Below are positions 1-8,476 of a DNA stretch of 64,000 nucleotides, in pieces. The stretch's first letter is position 1. Each line of letters starts with the position of its first letter. The DNA comes from Sinorhizobium chiapasense. Its GTDB lineage: Bacteria; Pseudomonadota; Alphaproteobacteria; Rhizobiales; Rhizobiaceae. The DNA is taken from positions 62,001 to 126,000 of the forward strand of contig NZ_CP133149.1 in NCBI RefSeq assembly GCF_036488675.1. Direction: 5' to 3'. The position numbers and the translations under genes were made by a program. The notes beneath the pieces are model-generated. The model was not told the DNA's origin and ran no database searches. It saw only the letters and a program-made list of their open reading frames with translations.

Positions 1-347
1 GAATCTGGCCGCGCGCTGAGCACAAGGTTGTCGCGCAGTCGATCGGAGATGAGAGATCTAGTTCTACCAGCCGTCTGGTGCCGATGATGACAACGCTATC
101 TCACCGGGAACCGCAAATACCGCATTGCGGCCACCACCGGACTTTCCGAGTGTTATCCGCGTATGGCCGCTCAGGGTCGAGAATTCGCCTTCATCAGCGT
201 CGCGGGGTGGGTCGATCTTTCCGGTTCCCATCCGTCGCGAGTGGGTGGAAAGCGGAGCTTGGAGAGCAACCCTCTGAGTGATAGCAATGCGCGCGAGAAG
301 CCGACATATCCATGACCGAGCGCCAAGAGTGTGGTTGTGCTAGGCCG
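1..347. other. No supported gene
   Basis: I see no convincing coding sequence here. The stretch includes a 24-base sequence (174-197) that recurs at 22801-22824. It lies downstream of the SDR remnant that follows and is probably decayed mobile or intergenic DNA. Confidence 0.5.
174..197 (+). repeat. 24-bp direct repeat, copy 1
   Basis: The sequence beginning GGGTCGAGAATTCGCCTTCA is identical to 22801-22824. Similarity continues imperfectly for about 16 more bases. The copies sit in non-coding DNA on either side of the redox cluster and are in the same orientation. Confidence 0.7.
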
Positions 348-485
348 TCAACCGGTGAGCGACCGTGCCAGCGAGCGAAGGGCCGCCTTCGTCGCCGAAT
401 AGACGCTGACATATGGACGGCCTTGTGTGCTCAGGGTCGAGGTGTTCAGGATTATCGAGCCGCCGGAAGTCGTGAGCGGCAACGC
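348..485 (-). pseudogene. Short-chain dehydrogenase remnant
   Basis: The reverse strand encodes about 45 residues typical of the central and catalytic part of an SDR oxidoreductase: GGSIILNTST, then YSATKAALRSLARSLT, which carries the YxxxK active-site pattern. There is no N-terminal Rossmann glycine motif and no C-terminal half in any frame, so this is a decayed fragment. Some residues after the stop resemble the next SDR segment in another frame, which suggests frameshift decay. Confidence 0.7.
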
Positions 486-914
486 CATCGCCCGACAGAT
501 CAATCCTTGCGCACACGCATCTCGCCGTAGCGCCGCGTCATTGAGCAAACATTGCCTACAGCGGCGAGGCGGTGGCTCGCCGACCCGGCGCGGGATGGAC
601 GGGGAGCACGCAAGGCACACTAGGCACCTGCGAAAGCTGTCTTAATCGGCGGAGCATTGGCGTGCGACACCCGCGTCGGTGCGCGTGAAACAATCCAAAT
701 CTCGGCGAATAGTGGCGAATGCCGGTCCGCCGGCCCTCTCCTTAGCAACGATTTGGCGCGATTTGCCGGGCTTCACTGGCATCGGGAACGGCATGCGGGT
801 CAATTGAGAGGGCATCGCGGGGCAAGAAATCCACGATGGCAACTCAAAACTGGCCATGCGCCAATCGGCCGGGCCGTCGGACACGATTGAAGAAGACCGA
901 AAGGAAAATGCGCC
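486..914. other. No supported gene
   Basis: No reading frame here looks like a real protein. A short text near 745-770 (cgatttg...gatttgccgggctt) loosely resembles one near 11605-11630, so both may be residues of the same repeat. A plausible ribosome site (GAAAGGAAA, about 898-906) for the next gene lies at the right edge. Confidence 0.5.
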
Positions 915-1532
915 ATGACGACACAAACACTGACGAGAGCCAAGGAAGACGAGGCAGAAAAAAGGATCCAGAAGCTCCGGGAGCTTTACGCCGACGCGCC
1001 GCAGTTCGCGAAAACGGCACTCGAGAACACGATCCGGGACTTGGCGGCGGCGGCCGCGCAGCCGCGATCGCGGATGGAAAGCGCAGGCCGGACCGGCGTC
1101 CGCCAGGGCACGGTCTCGGAGTTGACCGTGATCGCCCCGTTCGCACCGGGTGGCGCGGCGCGACTTCGTGCCTTATTGCAGTTGCGCAACGGCAACTTCG
1201 ATGACACGGACCGGGTTGGCACCGTCCACGACATGCGTTTCGTGTTTCTGGACAACGACACCAAGCTGCTTTTCGCCACTGCCTATGACGGCGACTGGGA
1301 CATCTACATCGAAGACTTTGTGGCGAAGATTCCCAACGAAATGGATGTCCTCTTTTCGTGCTGGGTGGGCTGGCCGGGGATTCACAGCCCGAAGGTGAAA
1401 GACTGGATCGCGGAGCACCAGGTCACGGCAGAAGGCTGGTACGTCGCCCATCCGGATCTGACGGTACGGGACATCCACCGCGTGAAGCGCGTCGCCAAGG
1501 CCGCCGAGGAATTCCTCGACAAGATTCAGTAG
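915..1532 (+). CDS. Hypothetical protein, YDGD-motif family (paralog of 3406-3921)
   Basis: The protein has 205 aa, no signal peptide and no membrane segment. The N-terminal third is a charged helical region (about residues 1-60). The core contains VGTVHDMRFVFLDNDTKLLF followed by ATAYDGDWDIYIEDF, then CWVGWPG and YVAHPDLTVRDI near the end. The same VGTVHD..., YDGD and NPD/HPDLTVRD blocks recur in the gene at 3406, so the two are paralogs bracketing the DyP peroxidase and NIPSNAP genes. I do not know a function. The conserved blocks and peroxidase context suggest a cytoplasmic ferredoxin-like (alpha-beta barrel) accessory protein, but that is inference. The start is supported by GAAAGGAAA upstream. 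Confidence 0.8.
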   Translation: MTTQTLTRAKEDEAEKRIQKLRELYADAPQFAKTALENTIRDLAAAAAQPRSRMESAGRTGVRQGTVSELTVIAPFAPGGAARLRALLQLRNGNFDDTDRVGTVHDMRFVFLDNDTKLLFATAYDGDWDIYIEDFVAKIPNEMDVLFSCWVGWPGIHSPKVKDWIAEHQVTAEGWYVAHPDLTVRDIHRVKRVAKAAEEFLDKIQ

Positions 1533-1597
1533 CCGACGCTCACCGTTCGCTCCGGGTCCGGTCCAGAATGGACCGGGACCCCTGAAAGGAGGCTCAC

Positions 1598-3013
1598 ATG
1601 TTGTCCATCAAGGAATCCCTCGGCGAGGCACTTTCGACGCGCCCGCCGGCGCTCGAAACGAGCGACATCCAGGCAACGGTTCTGCGCCCGCGCCCCAATC
1701 CCTACTGCGGAGAATACATCATTCTGCGCATCGGCAACGCCGAGCAAGGACGGGAGATGATACGTAGGATCCTTCCTCATGTCGCGCCCGCTGACGAATG
1801 GTGGGAGCCATCTTTGCCCGGCTGGTTGGGGATCGCGTTCACGTTCGAGGGGCTCAAGGCGTTGGGCGTGCCGCAGGCGTCTTTGGATAGTTTTCCAATT
1901 GAATTTCAACAGGGAATGGCGGCGCGAGCCGCGATACTGAACGATTTCGGTGCCAATGCGCCAGCCAATTGGGAATATCCGTTCGGCACACCGGAGGCGC
2001 ACGTTGCCTTGGCGATATACGCCAAAAGCAATCAAGACCTGCAGACGGTCTTGGACCTCGCGCGCAAGAGTCATCAGGACCTTGAACAAATTTCGGTCGT
2101 GTACCGCATGCAGTTCGGCGAACTGCCGGAAGGACGCAATCCGTTTGGCTTCAAGGATGGGCTGCACAATCCTCACGTTGAAGGAAGCGGTCCCGCGGGA
2201 GCCGATGCGGAATCGTCGGTCAAGGCCGGCGAGTTCGTCATGGGCTATCCCGACGAGCGCGGGGAAACCGCCAATGTCCCGATACCTGCTGAGCTGCGCC
2301 GCAACGGCACTTTCGTCGCGATCCGCAAATTCCACATGGATGTTGCGGCGTTCCGTCGATATCTGCGGGCCCAGGCCTCGTCGCCCGAGGAAGAGGAACT
2401 GCTTGCTGCAAAAATGGTGGGGCGATGGCGCAGCGGCGCGCCCCTGGTGCTGGCTCCGGACAGCGACGATCCGGCACTGGGCATGGACGGACATCGCAAC
2501 AATGACTTCAGCTACACAGATGATATGAAGGGGTTGAAGTGCCCGTTCAGCGCGCACATTCGTCGCGTGAATCCTCGCGATGCCCTGAAAAACGACGTTG
2601 TCGCCGTCAATCTCCACCATTTCCTGCGCCGGGGCACAAACTACGGCCCGCCCTTGCCGGAGGGCGTGCTCGAGGATGACGGCACTGAGCGCGGCGGCGT
2701 CTTCCTCCTGATCGGCGCGCATCTGCGTCGGCAGTTCGAGTTTATTCAGTCGCAGTGGGTGACCGACGGCAACTTCATCAGCCACGGGACCGAGCAGGAT
2801 CCGCTGATCGGCAACAACGATGGCGAGGGTGTCTTCACCATCCCCAGAGTTCCGGTTCGGCGTCGCTTGAAGGGTTTGCCGCGCTTCGTTTCCGTCCGTG
2901 GTGGCGAATATTGCTTCATGCCGGGATTGCGTGCGCTGCGATGGATCGCTCGCTTGGACGAAGATCCTGAGCAGACAAAGCCATGTGCCACCGAAGAAGG
3001 AGAGTCGCCGTGA
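1598..3013 (+). CDS. DyP-type heme peroxidase
   Basis: The 471-aa product is a dye-decolorizing peroxidase. It carries the family signature GFKDG at residues 184-188 (Asp187 is the usual distal catalytic Asp) in the context NPFGFKDGLHNP, and later CPFSAHIRRVNPRD and LRRGTNYGP, which are typical DyP heme-pocket blocks. DyP enzymes use hydrogen peroxide to oxidise dyes, phenols and other substrates through a b-type heme. No Tat or Sec signal is visible, so it is probably cytoplasmic or encapsulated. A strong AAAGGAGG site (1585-1592) fixes the start. Its stop overlaps the GTG start of the NIPSNAP gene (GTGA), indicating translational coupling. Confidence 0.93.
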   Translation: MLSIKESLGEALSTRPPALETSDIQATVLRPRPNPYCGEYIILRIGNAEQGREMIRRILPHVAPADEWWEPSLPGWLGIAFTFEGLKALGVPQASLDSFPIEFQQGMAARAAILNDFGANAPANWEYPFGTPEAHVALAIYAKSNQDLQTVLDLARKSHQDLEQISVVYRMQFGELPEGRNPFGFKDGLHNPHVEGSGPAGADAESSVKAGEFVMGYPDERGETANVPIPAELRRNGTFVAIRKFHMDVAAFRRYLRAQASSPEEEELLAAKMVGRWRSGAPLVLAPDSDDPALGMDGHRNNDFSYTDDMKGLKCPFSAHIRRVNPRDALKNDVVAVNLHHFLRRGTNYGPPLPEGVLEDDGTERGGVFLLIGAHLRRQFEFIQSQWVTDGNFISHGTEQDPLIGNNDGEGVFTIPRVPVRRRLKGLPRFVSVRGGEYCFMPGLRALRWIARLDEDPEQTKPCATEEGESP

Positions 3014-3333
3014 TCGTCGATGTACGCACCTATCGCGTTAAACCCGGAAAGATGCCTCACGAGCTTGATCTCTATGACAAGCACGGCCTCGCTCCACAGG
3101 TACGTCATCTAGGTTTCCCACTCGCCTATTTGTACAGCGAGAGCGGAGACATCAACACTCTCGTACACCTGTGGGTGTTTGAGGATGCCGCCGACCGCGC
3201 GCGCAGGCGTGCTGCCATGATGTCTGATCCGGAATGGCAAACATACCTTAGGCTTGCCGACGATGCAGGGTTCCTTGTTGATCAGCGGAACAGCCTGATG
3301 GTGCCGGCGAGCTTCGCCCCAATCAAACGGTGA
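3010..3333 (+). CDS. NIPSNAP-family protein
   Basis: The product of about 107 aa starts with GTG at 3010, chosen because GAAGGAGAG lies at 2996-3004 and the start overlaps the DyP stop by four bases. A longer ATG frame from 2983 lacks such a site. The sequence IVDVRTYRVKPGKMPHELDLY, with HLWVFEDAADRARRRAAMM later, is the NIPSNAP dimeric alpha-beta barrel pattern. NIPSNAP proteins often bind heme or small ligands, though their role is poorly defined. Coupling to the peroxidase suggests an accessory or heme-related job, which is inference. Confidence 0.87.
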   Translation: MIVDVRTYRVKPGKMPHELDLYDKHGLAPQVRHLGFPLAYLYSESGDINTLVHLWVFEDAADRARRRAAMMSDPEWQTYLRLADDAGFLVDQRNSLMVPASFAPIKR

Positions 3334-3405
3334 GCGGGATCATCCGCGGCGCACATATTCCAAAGAGCCGAAATCCAACCAGCATTCTAGTCATAGGAGA
3401 ATACG

Positions 3406-3921
3406 ATGAACGCTAAAGTGATCGAGAACGAACGTACTGCAATGTCGCAGCACGTTACCCGTCAGCCTGACGGACTGGGCAAGCGTATCGGGAGAAAGGG
3501 GGAGATTTCCGGTATCGGCAAGGTCGCCCCCGGCGGAGCAAAACTGTTCCGCGAACGCCTGCCGCAAATCCAGGCGGAGGCCGCTTACTGGGAAACGCGA
3601 GTCGGCACGGTTCACGACTTTCGGGTAACGCTGATCGACAACGATACTCGGATCCTCTTCACCATCGTCTACGATGGCGACTTCAAGCCGTACGTCGAGG
3701 ACATTCTGAGGGAAGCGGCCCCTTGGCTCGACCAGATCTTTCTCGGGGTATGGGACGGGTTCAGGGGTACGCAGGACCGCAATTCAGTCGAGGAGCTCCT
3801 CAGCTTTGCGTTTGAAGCCGACGTGTTCTTTGTTCGCAACCCGGATGTCACGGTCCGGGACGTGGCGAAGATGAAGCGCCTGAGCGGAGCGGTCAGCGAG
3901 CTGCTTGATGCTGCGTCGTGA
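3406..3921 (+). CDS. Hypothetical protein, YDGD-motif family (paralog of 915-1532)
   Basis: The product has 171 aa. It shares with the 915 gene the blocks VGTVHDFRVTLIDNDTRILF, IVYDGDFKPYVEDI and VRNPDVTVRDVAKMKRLSGA, in the same order and spacing. The N-terminal 55 residues differ and are basic and helical. No signal or membrane segment is visible. An AGGAG site precedes the ATG. Its position directly after DyP and NIPSNAP argues for a shared process. I cannot assign a reaction. Confidence 0.8.
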   Translation: MNAKVIENERTAMSQHVTRQPDGLGKRIGRKGEISGIGKVAPGGAKLFRERLPQIQAEAAYWETRVGTVHDFRVTLIDNDTRILFTIVYDGDFKPYVEDILREAAPWLDQIFLGVWDGFRGTQDRNSVEELLSFAFEADVFFVRNPDVTVRDVAKMKRLSGAVSELLDAAS

Positions 3922-3971
3922 TGGCCTGCCCGAAAATCGCGACTGTGAAGAACCGATGAAGGATGCTGACG

Positions 3972-5471
3972 ATGTCCGACCACGTTGACGGTCCGCGGCA
4001 GATTGGCGACGCCGCCGCCGACCTCTCCGATCTTTTCGCGTTTACGAGTCCGGAAAATCCGGCGCATACCGTCCTCGCCGCGTGCGTCTTCCCATCGGCC
4101 GGCGAAGATGCAATCTTCTCGAACATCATCGATTACTCGATCGCCGTTCGCCGGGTGACCGTTGCAAGCGTTGGTAACAGTGCGAAGTTTCAGCCGGCAG
4201 ACGACGAGAGCCGCTTTAGCTTTCGGTTTGAGACCCTCAAGCGCGATGCCGCGGGGAACGCGATCCAGCACGGCGTTTGCAAGCTGCCGGACGGTCGCGA
4301 ACTGTCGCTCACGGTGAATGACGAGAAGGGGTCGTGGACGCCGGAGGGCGACGTCCGCGTGTTCGCCGGGCTTCGTTCCGATCCTTTCTACCTCGCTTGG
4401 GATGCTGCGGAGCTTAAAAGGCTTCCAAATCTGCTTCAGCACACTAACGTGCTCTGCATGGTCGTCGAGTTCGACACCCGACGCGTTCTCGATCCTACGA
4501 AGGGCTCGTTGTTCGGCGCTGCCGCCGAGACCGTCCCCCCGCAGCAGCGAAGTCTGATCGCACCTGCAGTTCCTCGCATCGATTGGATCGGACGCCCCGA
4601 GCAGACGAATATTCGGCTCTACAATCCCGCGCTCGTCGGGATCGACGATTTGCGCGACCTGTGGAATCAGCAGACGCCGTTCGCGATTTCAAAGGAGCTG
4701 CAGCCGTTGTTCCTGCAGCGACTGAAGGAGAGCCTCGCCGACTGGGACATGCGCGACGGCAAGGCCGATTGGACGCCCGAAGCGCTTGCCGCCAGCGCCA
4801 ATGTCTTCCTCGACGATTTTCTGCTGTTCGATGTCGCCAAGCCGATTAACGACGACAGCCACCTCGAGATCGAGAAGAGCACGATCAACGGGCTTCCTTA
4901 CCAAACGGGCGGCGGTCGTACGGTCGACGCGAACTCGATCGACATCCTGCTCACCTGGCTGGTCAATCGCGATCGGGAGTTCCTCCAGGGCGGTGCGACC
5001 GGGGCGACGAAGCCTGGCATGAAAGTCTTCCCATACTTCGCGACGCCCAACACGGAACTGCAGACCGTTGCCGATTCCGTCGAGCTCGCGGCGTCGCCCG
5101 AGGAAGTTTGGACGTTGATCGGACAGTTCGGCGGCGCCTGGCATCCCCTGACCGCGAGAGTCAACTTGACCGGTGCAGGCATCGGTCAGCTCCGTACCAT
5201 CCAAACGCTCGACGGCCAGCAAATTGTCGAACGGCTTGAGGCGATGGACGACGCCAAGCGGTTCCTCCGCTACACGAACATCGCCGGGTTGGCCGTTTCC
5301 CATTACACCGGCACACTCGAGGTAAAGCCGAAGGGCAGCGGCTGCGTCGTCGATTGGCGCGCGCAATTCCTGGCAACCGATAAGACCGACAGGGCCGTGA
5401 AGGTCAGAGTGTCCACGTTGTTCAAGACCGGCCTCGAAAGCCTGAAGTCGCGTTTCGGAGTCACGAAATGA
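3972..5471 (+). CDS. DUF4331 - SRPBCC fusion protein
   Basis: The product has 499 aa from ATG 3972. I prefer this start to the in-frame ATG at 3963 because AAGGA (3959-3963) is then correctly spaced. The N-terminal part, beginning SDHVDGPRQIGDAAADLSDLF, is a DUF4331-type domain to about residue 350. The last 150 residues (VADSVELAASPEEVWTLIGQFGGAWHPL onward) are an SRPBCC/polyketide-cyclase-like ligand pocket. DUF4331 proteins are usually secreted; here I see no signal peptide. The fusion suggests binding of a hydrophobic small molecule, perhaps the substrate of the neighbouring oxidases. It overlaps the next gene by ATGA. Confidence 0.85.
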   Translation: MSDHVDGPRQIGDAAADLSDLFAFTSPENPAHTVLAACVFPSAGEDAIFSNIIDYSIAVRRVTVASVGNSAKFQPADDESRFSFRFETLKRDAAGNAIQHGVCKLPDGRELSLTVNDEKGSWTPEGDVRVFAGLRSDPFYLAWDAAELKRLPNLLQHTNVLCMVVEFDTRRVLDPTKGSLFGAAAETVPPQQRSLIAPAVPRIDWIGRPEQTNIRLYNPALVGIDDLRDLWNQQTPFAISKELQPLFLQRLKESLADWDMRDGKADWTPEALAASANVFLDDFLLFDVAKPINDDSHLEIEKSTINGLPYQTGGGRTVDANSIDILLTWLVNRDREFLQGGATGATKPGMKVFPYFATPNTELQTVADSVELAASPEEVWTLIGQFGGAWHPLTARVNLTGAGIGQLRTIQTLDGQQIVERLEAMDDAKRFLRYTNIAGLAVSHYTGTLEVKPKGSGCVVDWRAQFLATDKTDRAVKVRVSTLFKTGLESLKSRFGVTK

Positions 5472-6538
5472 CTACGTTCGCGGAATTTGAGCATCCCGGT
5501 CCATCCGCGACCGACGGGGAGATCGCCGCGATCAACCTGGAGAGTGCGCGCCGTGGCGCATGGGCACGTTTCGCGCAAGACCCACGCCTGCCGGGCGTGG
5601 CGGAGGCGATCGTCGATAATGAGCGTCTGGCATCGCAATTTTTTGGCGATCTGGAAGCACTCGATCGTCTGAATGCGCTCGCCTTGCAATTCGCACGCGC
5701 GGACGGGTCGTCTCGTTCGCTTCTTGTTCAAGCCGAGGTCACCTCGACAGCGCATCGCTTCGACGATGCTCGCGGCTACCTCGCGCGCGCCGCGCAGATG
5801 GGCGCGCCCGGCGAGGCGATCGAGCGACAGGCGTTGGCCATCGATCAGGCCTGTGGCGCGGAGCTCGATGCGGTATTCGCCGCTCGCCACCGGTTCGCGA
5901 TGGCGAGCGGCCGGCTCGAAGATCTCGTACCTCTCGGCGCCCTGCTTGCCGACCTCGAACGCTTCTCTGAGGCAGATGCTGTCTATCGGCAGGCGTTGTT
6001 CTCGTATGATGACGTTTCGCCGTTTCCGCTGGCGTGGGTCTGCTTTCAGCTCGGCATGCTGTGGGGCGAACTCGTGCCCGTACCGGATCCGAATCTTGCC
6101 GCGCTCTGGTATCGACGCGCGATTGCTTACTTGCCAAGCTATGTGAAGGCGCGTGTGCACCTGGCGGAGATCTACGCGAGCCAAGGCGGCACCGGCGAAG
6201 CAGAGGCGCTACTTTTGCCAGCGCTTTCGAGCGGCGATCCGGAGGTCAATTGGCGCCTCGCCGATGTGCTGATTGCGCAAGGCAGGCTCGAAGAGGCCGA
6301 GAGACAGCTCAATGCCGCTCGGTTTGGCTTCGATCAACTTCTGGAGCGACATTTGCTCGCCTTCGCGGACCATGCCGCGGAGTTCTACGCCGGCAGCGGC
6401 AACGATTGCCGGCGGGCGCTCGAGCTCGCGCGCACGAATGTCGCCAATCGTCCCACACGCCGTGCGGTCAAACAGGCGCAGGCAATCGCGCTGATTACCG
6501 ATGACGCCGCAACCACAAGCGATCTACACCAGGCGTAA
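5468..6538 (+). CDS. Tetratricopeptide-repeat protein
   Basis: The product has 356 aa, starting inside the stop of the DUF4331 fusion (ATGA), so the two are translationally coupled. It is rich in alanine-helix pairs of TPR type, for example LADLERFSEADAVYRQALF, LAALWYRRAIAYLPSYVKA and LADVLIAQGRLEEAERQL. No enzyme motif, signal peptide or membrane segment is visible. It probably acts as a protein-protein scaffold for the preceding protein. The partner is unknown. Confidence 0.82.
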   Translation: MTTFAEFEHPGPSATDGEIAAINLESARRGAWARFAQDPRLPGVAEAIVDNERLASQFFGDLEALDRLNALALQFARADGSSRSLLVQAEVTSTAHRFDDARGYLARAAQMGAPGEAIERQALAIDQACGAELDAVFAARHRFAMASGRLEDLVPLGALLADLERFSEADAVYRQALFSYDDVSPFPLAWVCFQLGMLWGELVPVPDPNLAALWYRRAIAYLPSYVKARVHLAEIYASQGGTGEAEALLLPALSSGDPEVNWRLADVLIAQGRLEEAERQLNAARFGFDQLLERHLLAFADHAAEFYAGSGNDCRRALELARTNVANRPTRRAVKQAQAIALITDDAATTSDLHQA

Positions 6539-6686
6539 AGCACCGGAACATTCGTGTGCCCCTACGCCGTGCGAGCCCTTGGTCGCCGTCGCTTCGCATC
6601 GATTTGCTGTTCTTTGGCAGTCTTAATTCACGCCGTGGTCGCGCATGACGTAACTATCAAACGAGGGCGAGCCGTAGAGGAATGCC

Positions 6687-7985
6687 GTGTTTAAGAAGCT
6701 GCTCATCACATTTGTCATTGCCGGGTGCATCGGTTTCGTGGGATTCGGCGTGTTGGCGTGGCAGCCTGCCATCGCCCCAGTCGCGCCGCCGCCTCCGGGT
6801 AGTTTTGCACCGGAGGTGATTGCAAGAGGGGAAGCTCTCGCTGGCGGCGGCTATTGCGCGGCGTGTCACACCGCAAAAGGCGGCGAGAAGTTCGCCGGCG
6901 GTTACGAGATGGTAACTCCGTTCGGAGCGATCTATTCGACCAATATCACGCCCGATCCGGAGACCGGCATCGGCACCTGGTCGGAGGCGGCCTTCAGGCG
7001 CGCCATGCATGAAGGCGTCTCACGCGACGGCTCGCATCTCCTTCCGGTGTTTTCCTACGATCATTTCACCAAGCTCTCCGACGATGACGTTCATGCGCTC
7101 TACGCCTACTTCATGACCAGGACTCCGGTCCATGCGACGCGGCAGCCGAACGGCATCCCGTTTCCGTTCAACATCCGCTACCTGCAGGCGGGATGGAAGT
7201 TGTTGTTCTTCAAGCCGGGCCGTTTCGAACCGGATGCCACCAAGAGCGAGGAGTGGAATCGCGGCGCCTACCTCGCGCTCGGCCTGAGCCACTGCGGCGC
7301 CTGCCATACACCGCGCAACCTGCTGGGAGCGGAGAAGTCCGGCAACGCTTACGGCGGCGCGGTGATTGACAACTGGGTCGCGCCGCCATTGACGGCCGCA
7401 AATCCCGCGCCAGCACCCTGGACGCACGAAGAACTCTACGACTACCTGCGCACGGGCACGAGCAAGTTGCATGGAACCGCCGCCGGGCCGATGTTCCCTG
7501 TCGTCCAGGGGCTCGGTGCGCTGCCAGACTCCGACATCCACGCACTCGCGACCTATTTTGCCGATATCGACAAGGCGGCCGCCGACCTGCCGTACGTTTC
7601 CGGCGCGGTGAGCCTTGCGATGTCCAGCGCATTGGCCAAGCAGGGCGCGCCCTTGGATCCCGACGCGCGGCTCTACACTTCAGCTTGCGCGTCCTGTCAC
7701 TACAACGCAAACAACGCGCCGCTCGCGGCGCGGCCCGACCTGGCGCTCAACAGCGCGGTGCACCTTTCCGATCCAGGCAATCTGATCCAGGTCATCCTAC
7801 GGGGCATCGGCTCCAATGAGGGAATGCCGGGTGCCGTCATGCCTGCCTTCGGTAGCGCATTAAGCGATGCCGATGTCGCCCGGATCGCCGCATACCTGCG
7901 GCGGACTCGCACGGACCTTCCGCCATGGACGGATCTCGCGGCAAAGATCGCAGAGATCCGCCGGCAGAACGCCGGAGCCAATTGA
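6687..7985 (+). CDS. Triheme membrane-anchored cytochrome c (alcohol-dehydrogenase subunit type)
   Basis: The product has 432 aa and starts with GTG at 6687 (AGAGG upstream; the nearby ATG is out of frame). An N-terminal hydrophobic segment (about residues 5-25) serves as signal/anchor. Three CxxCH sites are visible: C57-C60-H61 (CAACH), C203-C206-H207 (CGACH) and C334-C337-H338 (CASCH). This is the layout of the cytochrome subunit of alcohol, gluconate and aldehyde dehydrogenases, which passes electrons to ubiquinone or an oxidase from the periplasm. The two following genes encode a molybdenum hydroxylase of the isoquinoline oxidoreductase type, its likely electron donor. Confidence 0.93.
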   Translation: MFKKLLITFVIAGCIGFVGFGVLAWQPAIAPVAPPPPGSFAPEVIARGEALAGGGYCAACHTAKGGEKFAGGYEMVTPFGAIYSTNITPDPETGIGTWSEAAFRRAMHEGVSRDGSHLLPVFSYDHFTKLSDDDVHALYAYFMTRTPVHATRQPNGIPFPFNIRYLQAGWKLLFFKPGRFEPDATKSEEWNRGAYLALGLSHCGACHTPRNLLGAEKSGNAYGGAVIDNWVAPPLTAANPAPAPWTHEELYDYLRTGTSKLHGTAAGPMFPVVQGLGALPDSDIHALATYFADIDKAAADLPYVSGAVSLAMSSALAKQGAPLDPDARLYTSACASCHYNANNAPLAARPDLALNSAVHLSDPGNLIQVILRGIGSNEGMPGAVMPAFGSALSDADVARIAAYLRRTRTDLPPWTDLAAKIAEIRRQNAGAN

Positions 7986-8002
7986 TCCATCGGAGAACGA
8001 AC

Positions 8003-8476
8003 ATGACCTCATTTGACATCAATGGCCGCGCGGTGACCGTCGATGCCGAGGATGACACGCCCCTGCTGTGGGTCATCCGTGACGAGATTGGCCTGACCGG
8101 CACGAAGTTCGGCTGCGGGATCGGGATGTGCGGCGCCTGCACGGTCCACGTCGGCGGCCGGCCCACGCGCTCGTGCATAACGCCGCTCGCCAGCGTCGCC
8201 GGCGCCAAGGTCACCACCATCGAGGGCCTCGATCCCGAGAGCCGGCATCCGGTGCAGCAGGCGTGGGCCCAGCTTCAGGTGCCGCAATGCGGCTACTGCC
8301 AGTCGGGCCAGATCATGCAGGCGGCAGCGCTCATCAAAGACTTCCCGTCCCCGACCGATCAGGACATCGATGCCGTCATGGCCGGCAACCTGTGCCGCTG
8401 CATGACCTACGTCCGCATCCGCAACGCCATCAAGCAGGCTGCCGCGCAATCAAAGAAGGTTGCCATCAATGAGTGA
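8003..8476 (+). CDS. (2Fe-2S) subunit of xanthine-dehydrogenase-family oxidoreductase (IorA-like)
   Basis: The product has 157 aa from ATG 8003 (cggagaac upstream). The plant-type ferredoxin cluster is bound by C38, C43, C46 and C58 (CGIGMCGACTVHVGG). The second cluster uses C96, C99, C131 and C133 (QCGYCQSGQ and NLCRC). This small two-cluster subunit pairs with a molybdopterin subunit and lacks an FAD subunit, the arrangement of isoquinoline 1-oxidoreductase and membrane aldehyde dehydrogenases that deliver electrons to cytochrome c. The last codons overlap the large subunit start. Confidence 0.93.
   Translation: MTSFDINGRAVTVDAEDDTPLLWVIRDEIGLTGTKFGCGIGMCGACTVHVGGRPTRSCITPLASVAGAKVTTIEGLDPESRHPVQQAWAQLQVPQCGYCQSGQIMQAAALIKDFPSPTDQDIDAVMAGNLCRCMTYVRIRNAIKQAAAQSKKVAINE

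Noticed and set aside
1526..2785. 419-aa minus-strand open frame
   Set aside because: It lies antisense to the DyP gene, which has motifs and a ribosome site; the minus product has no recognisable domain. High GC content keeps such frames open.
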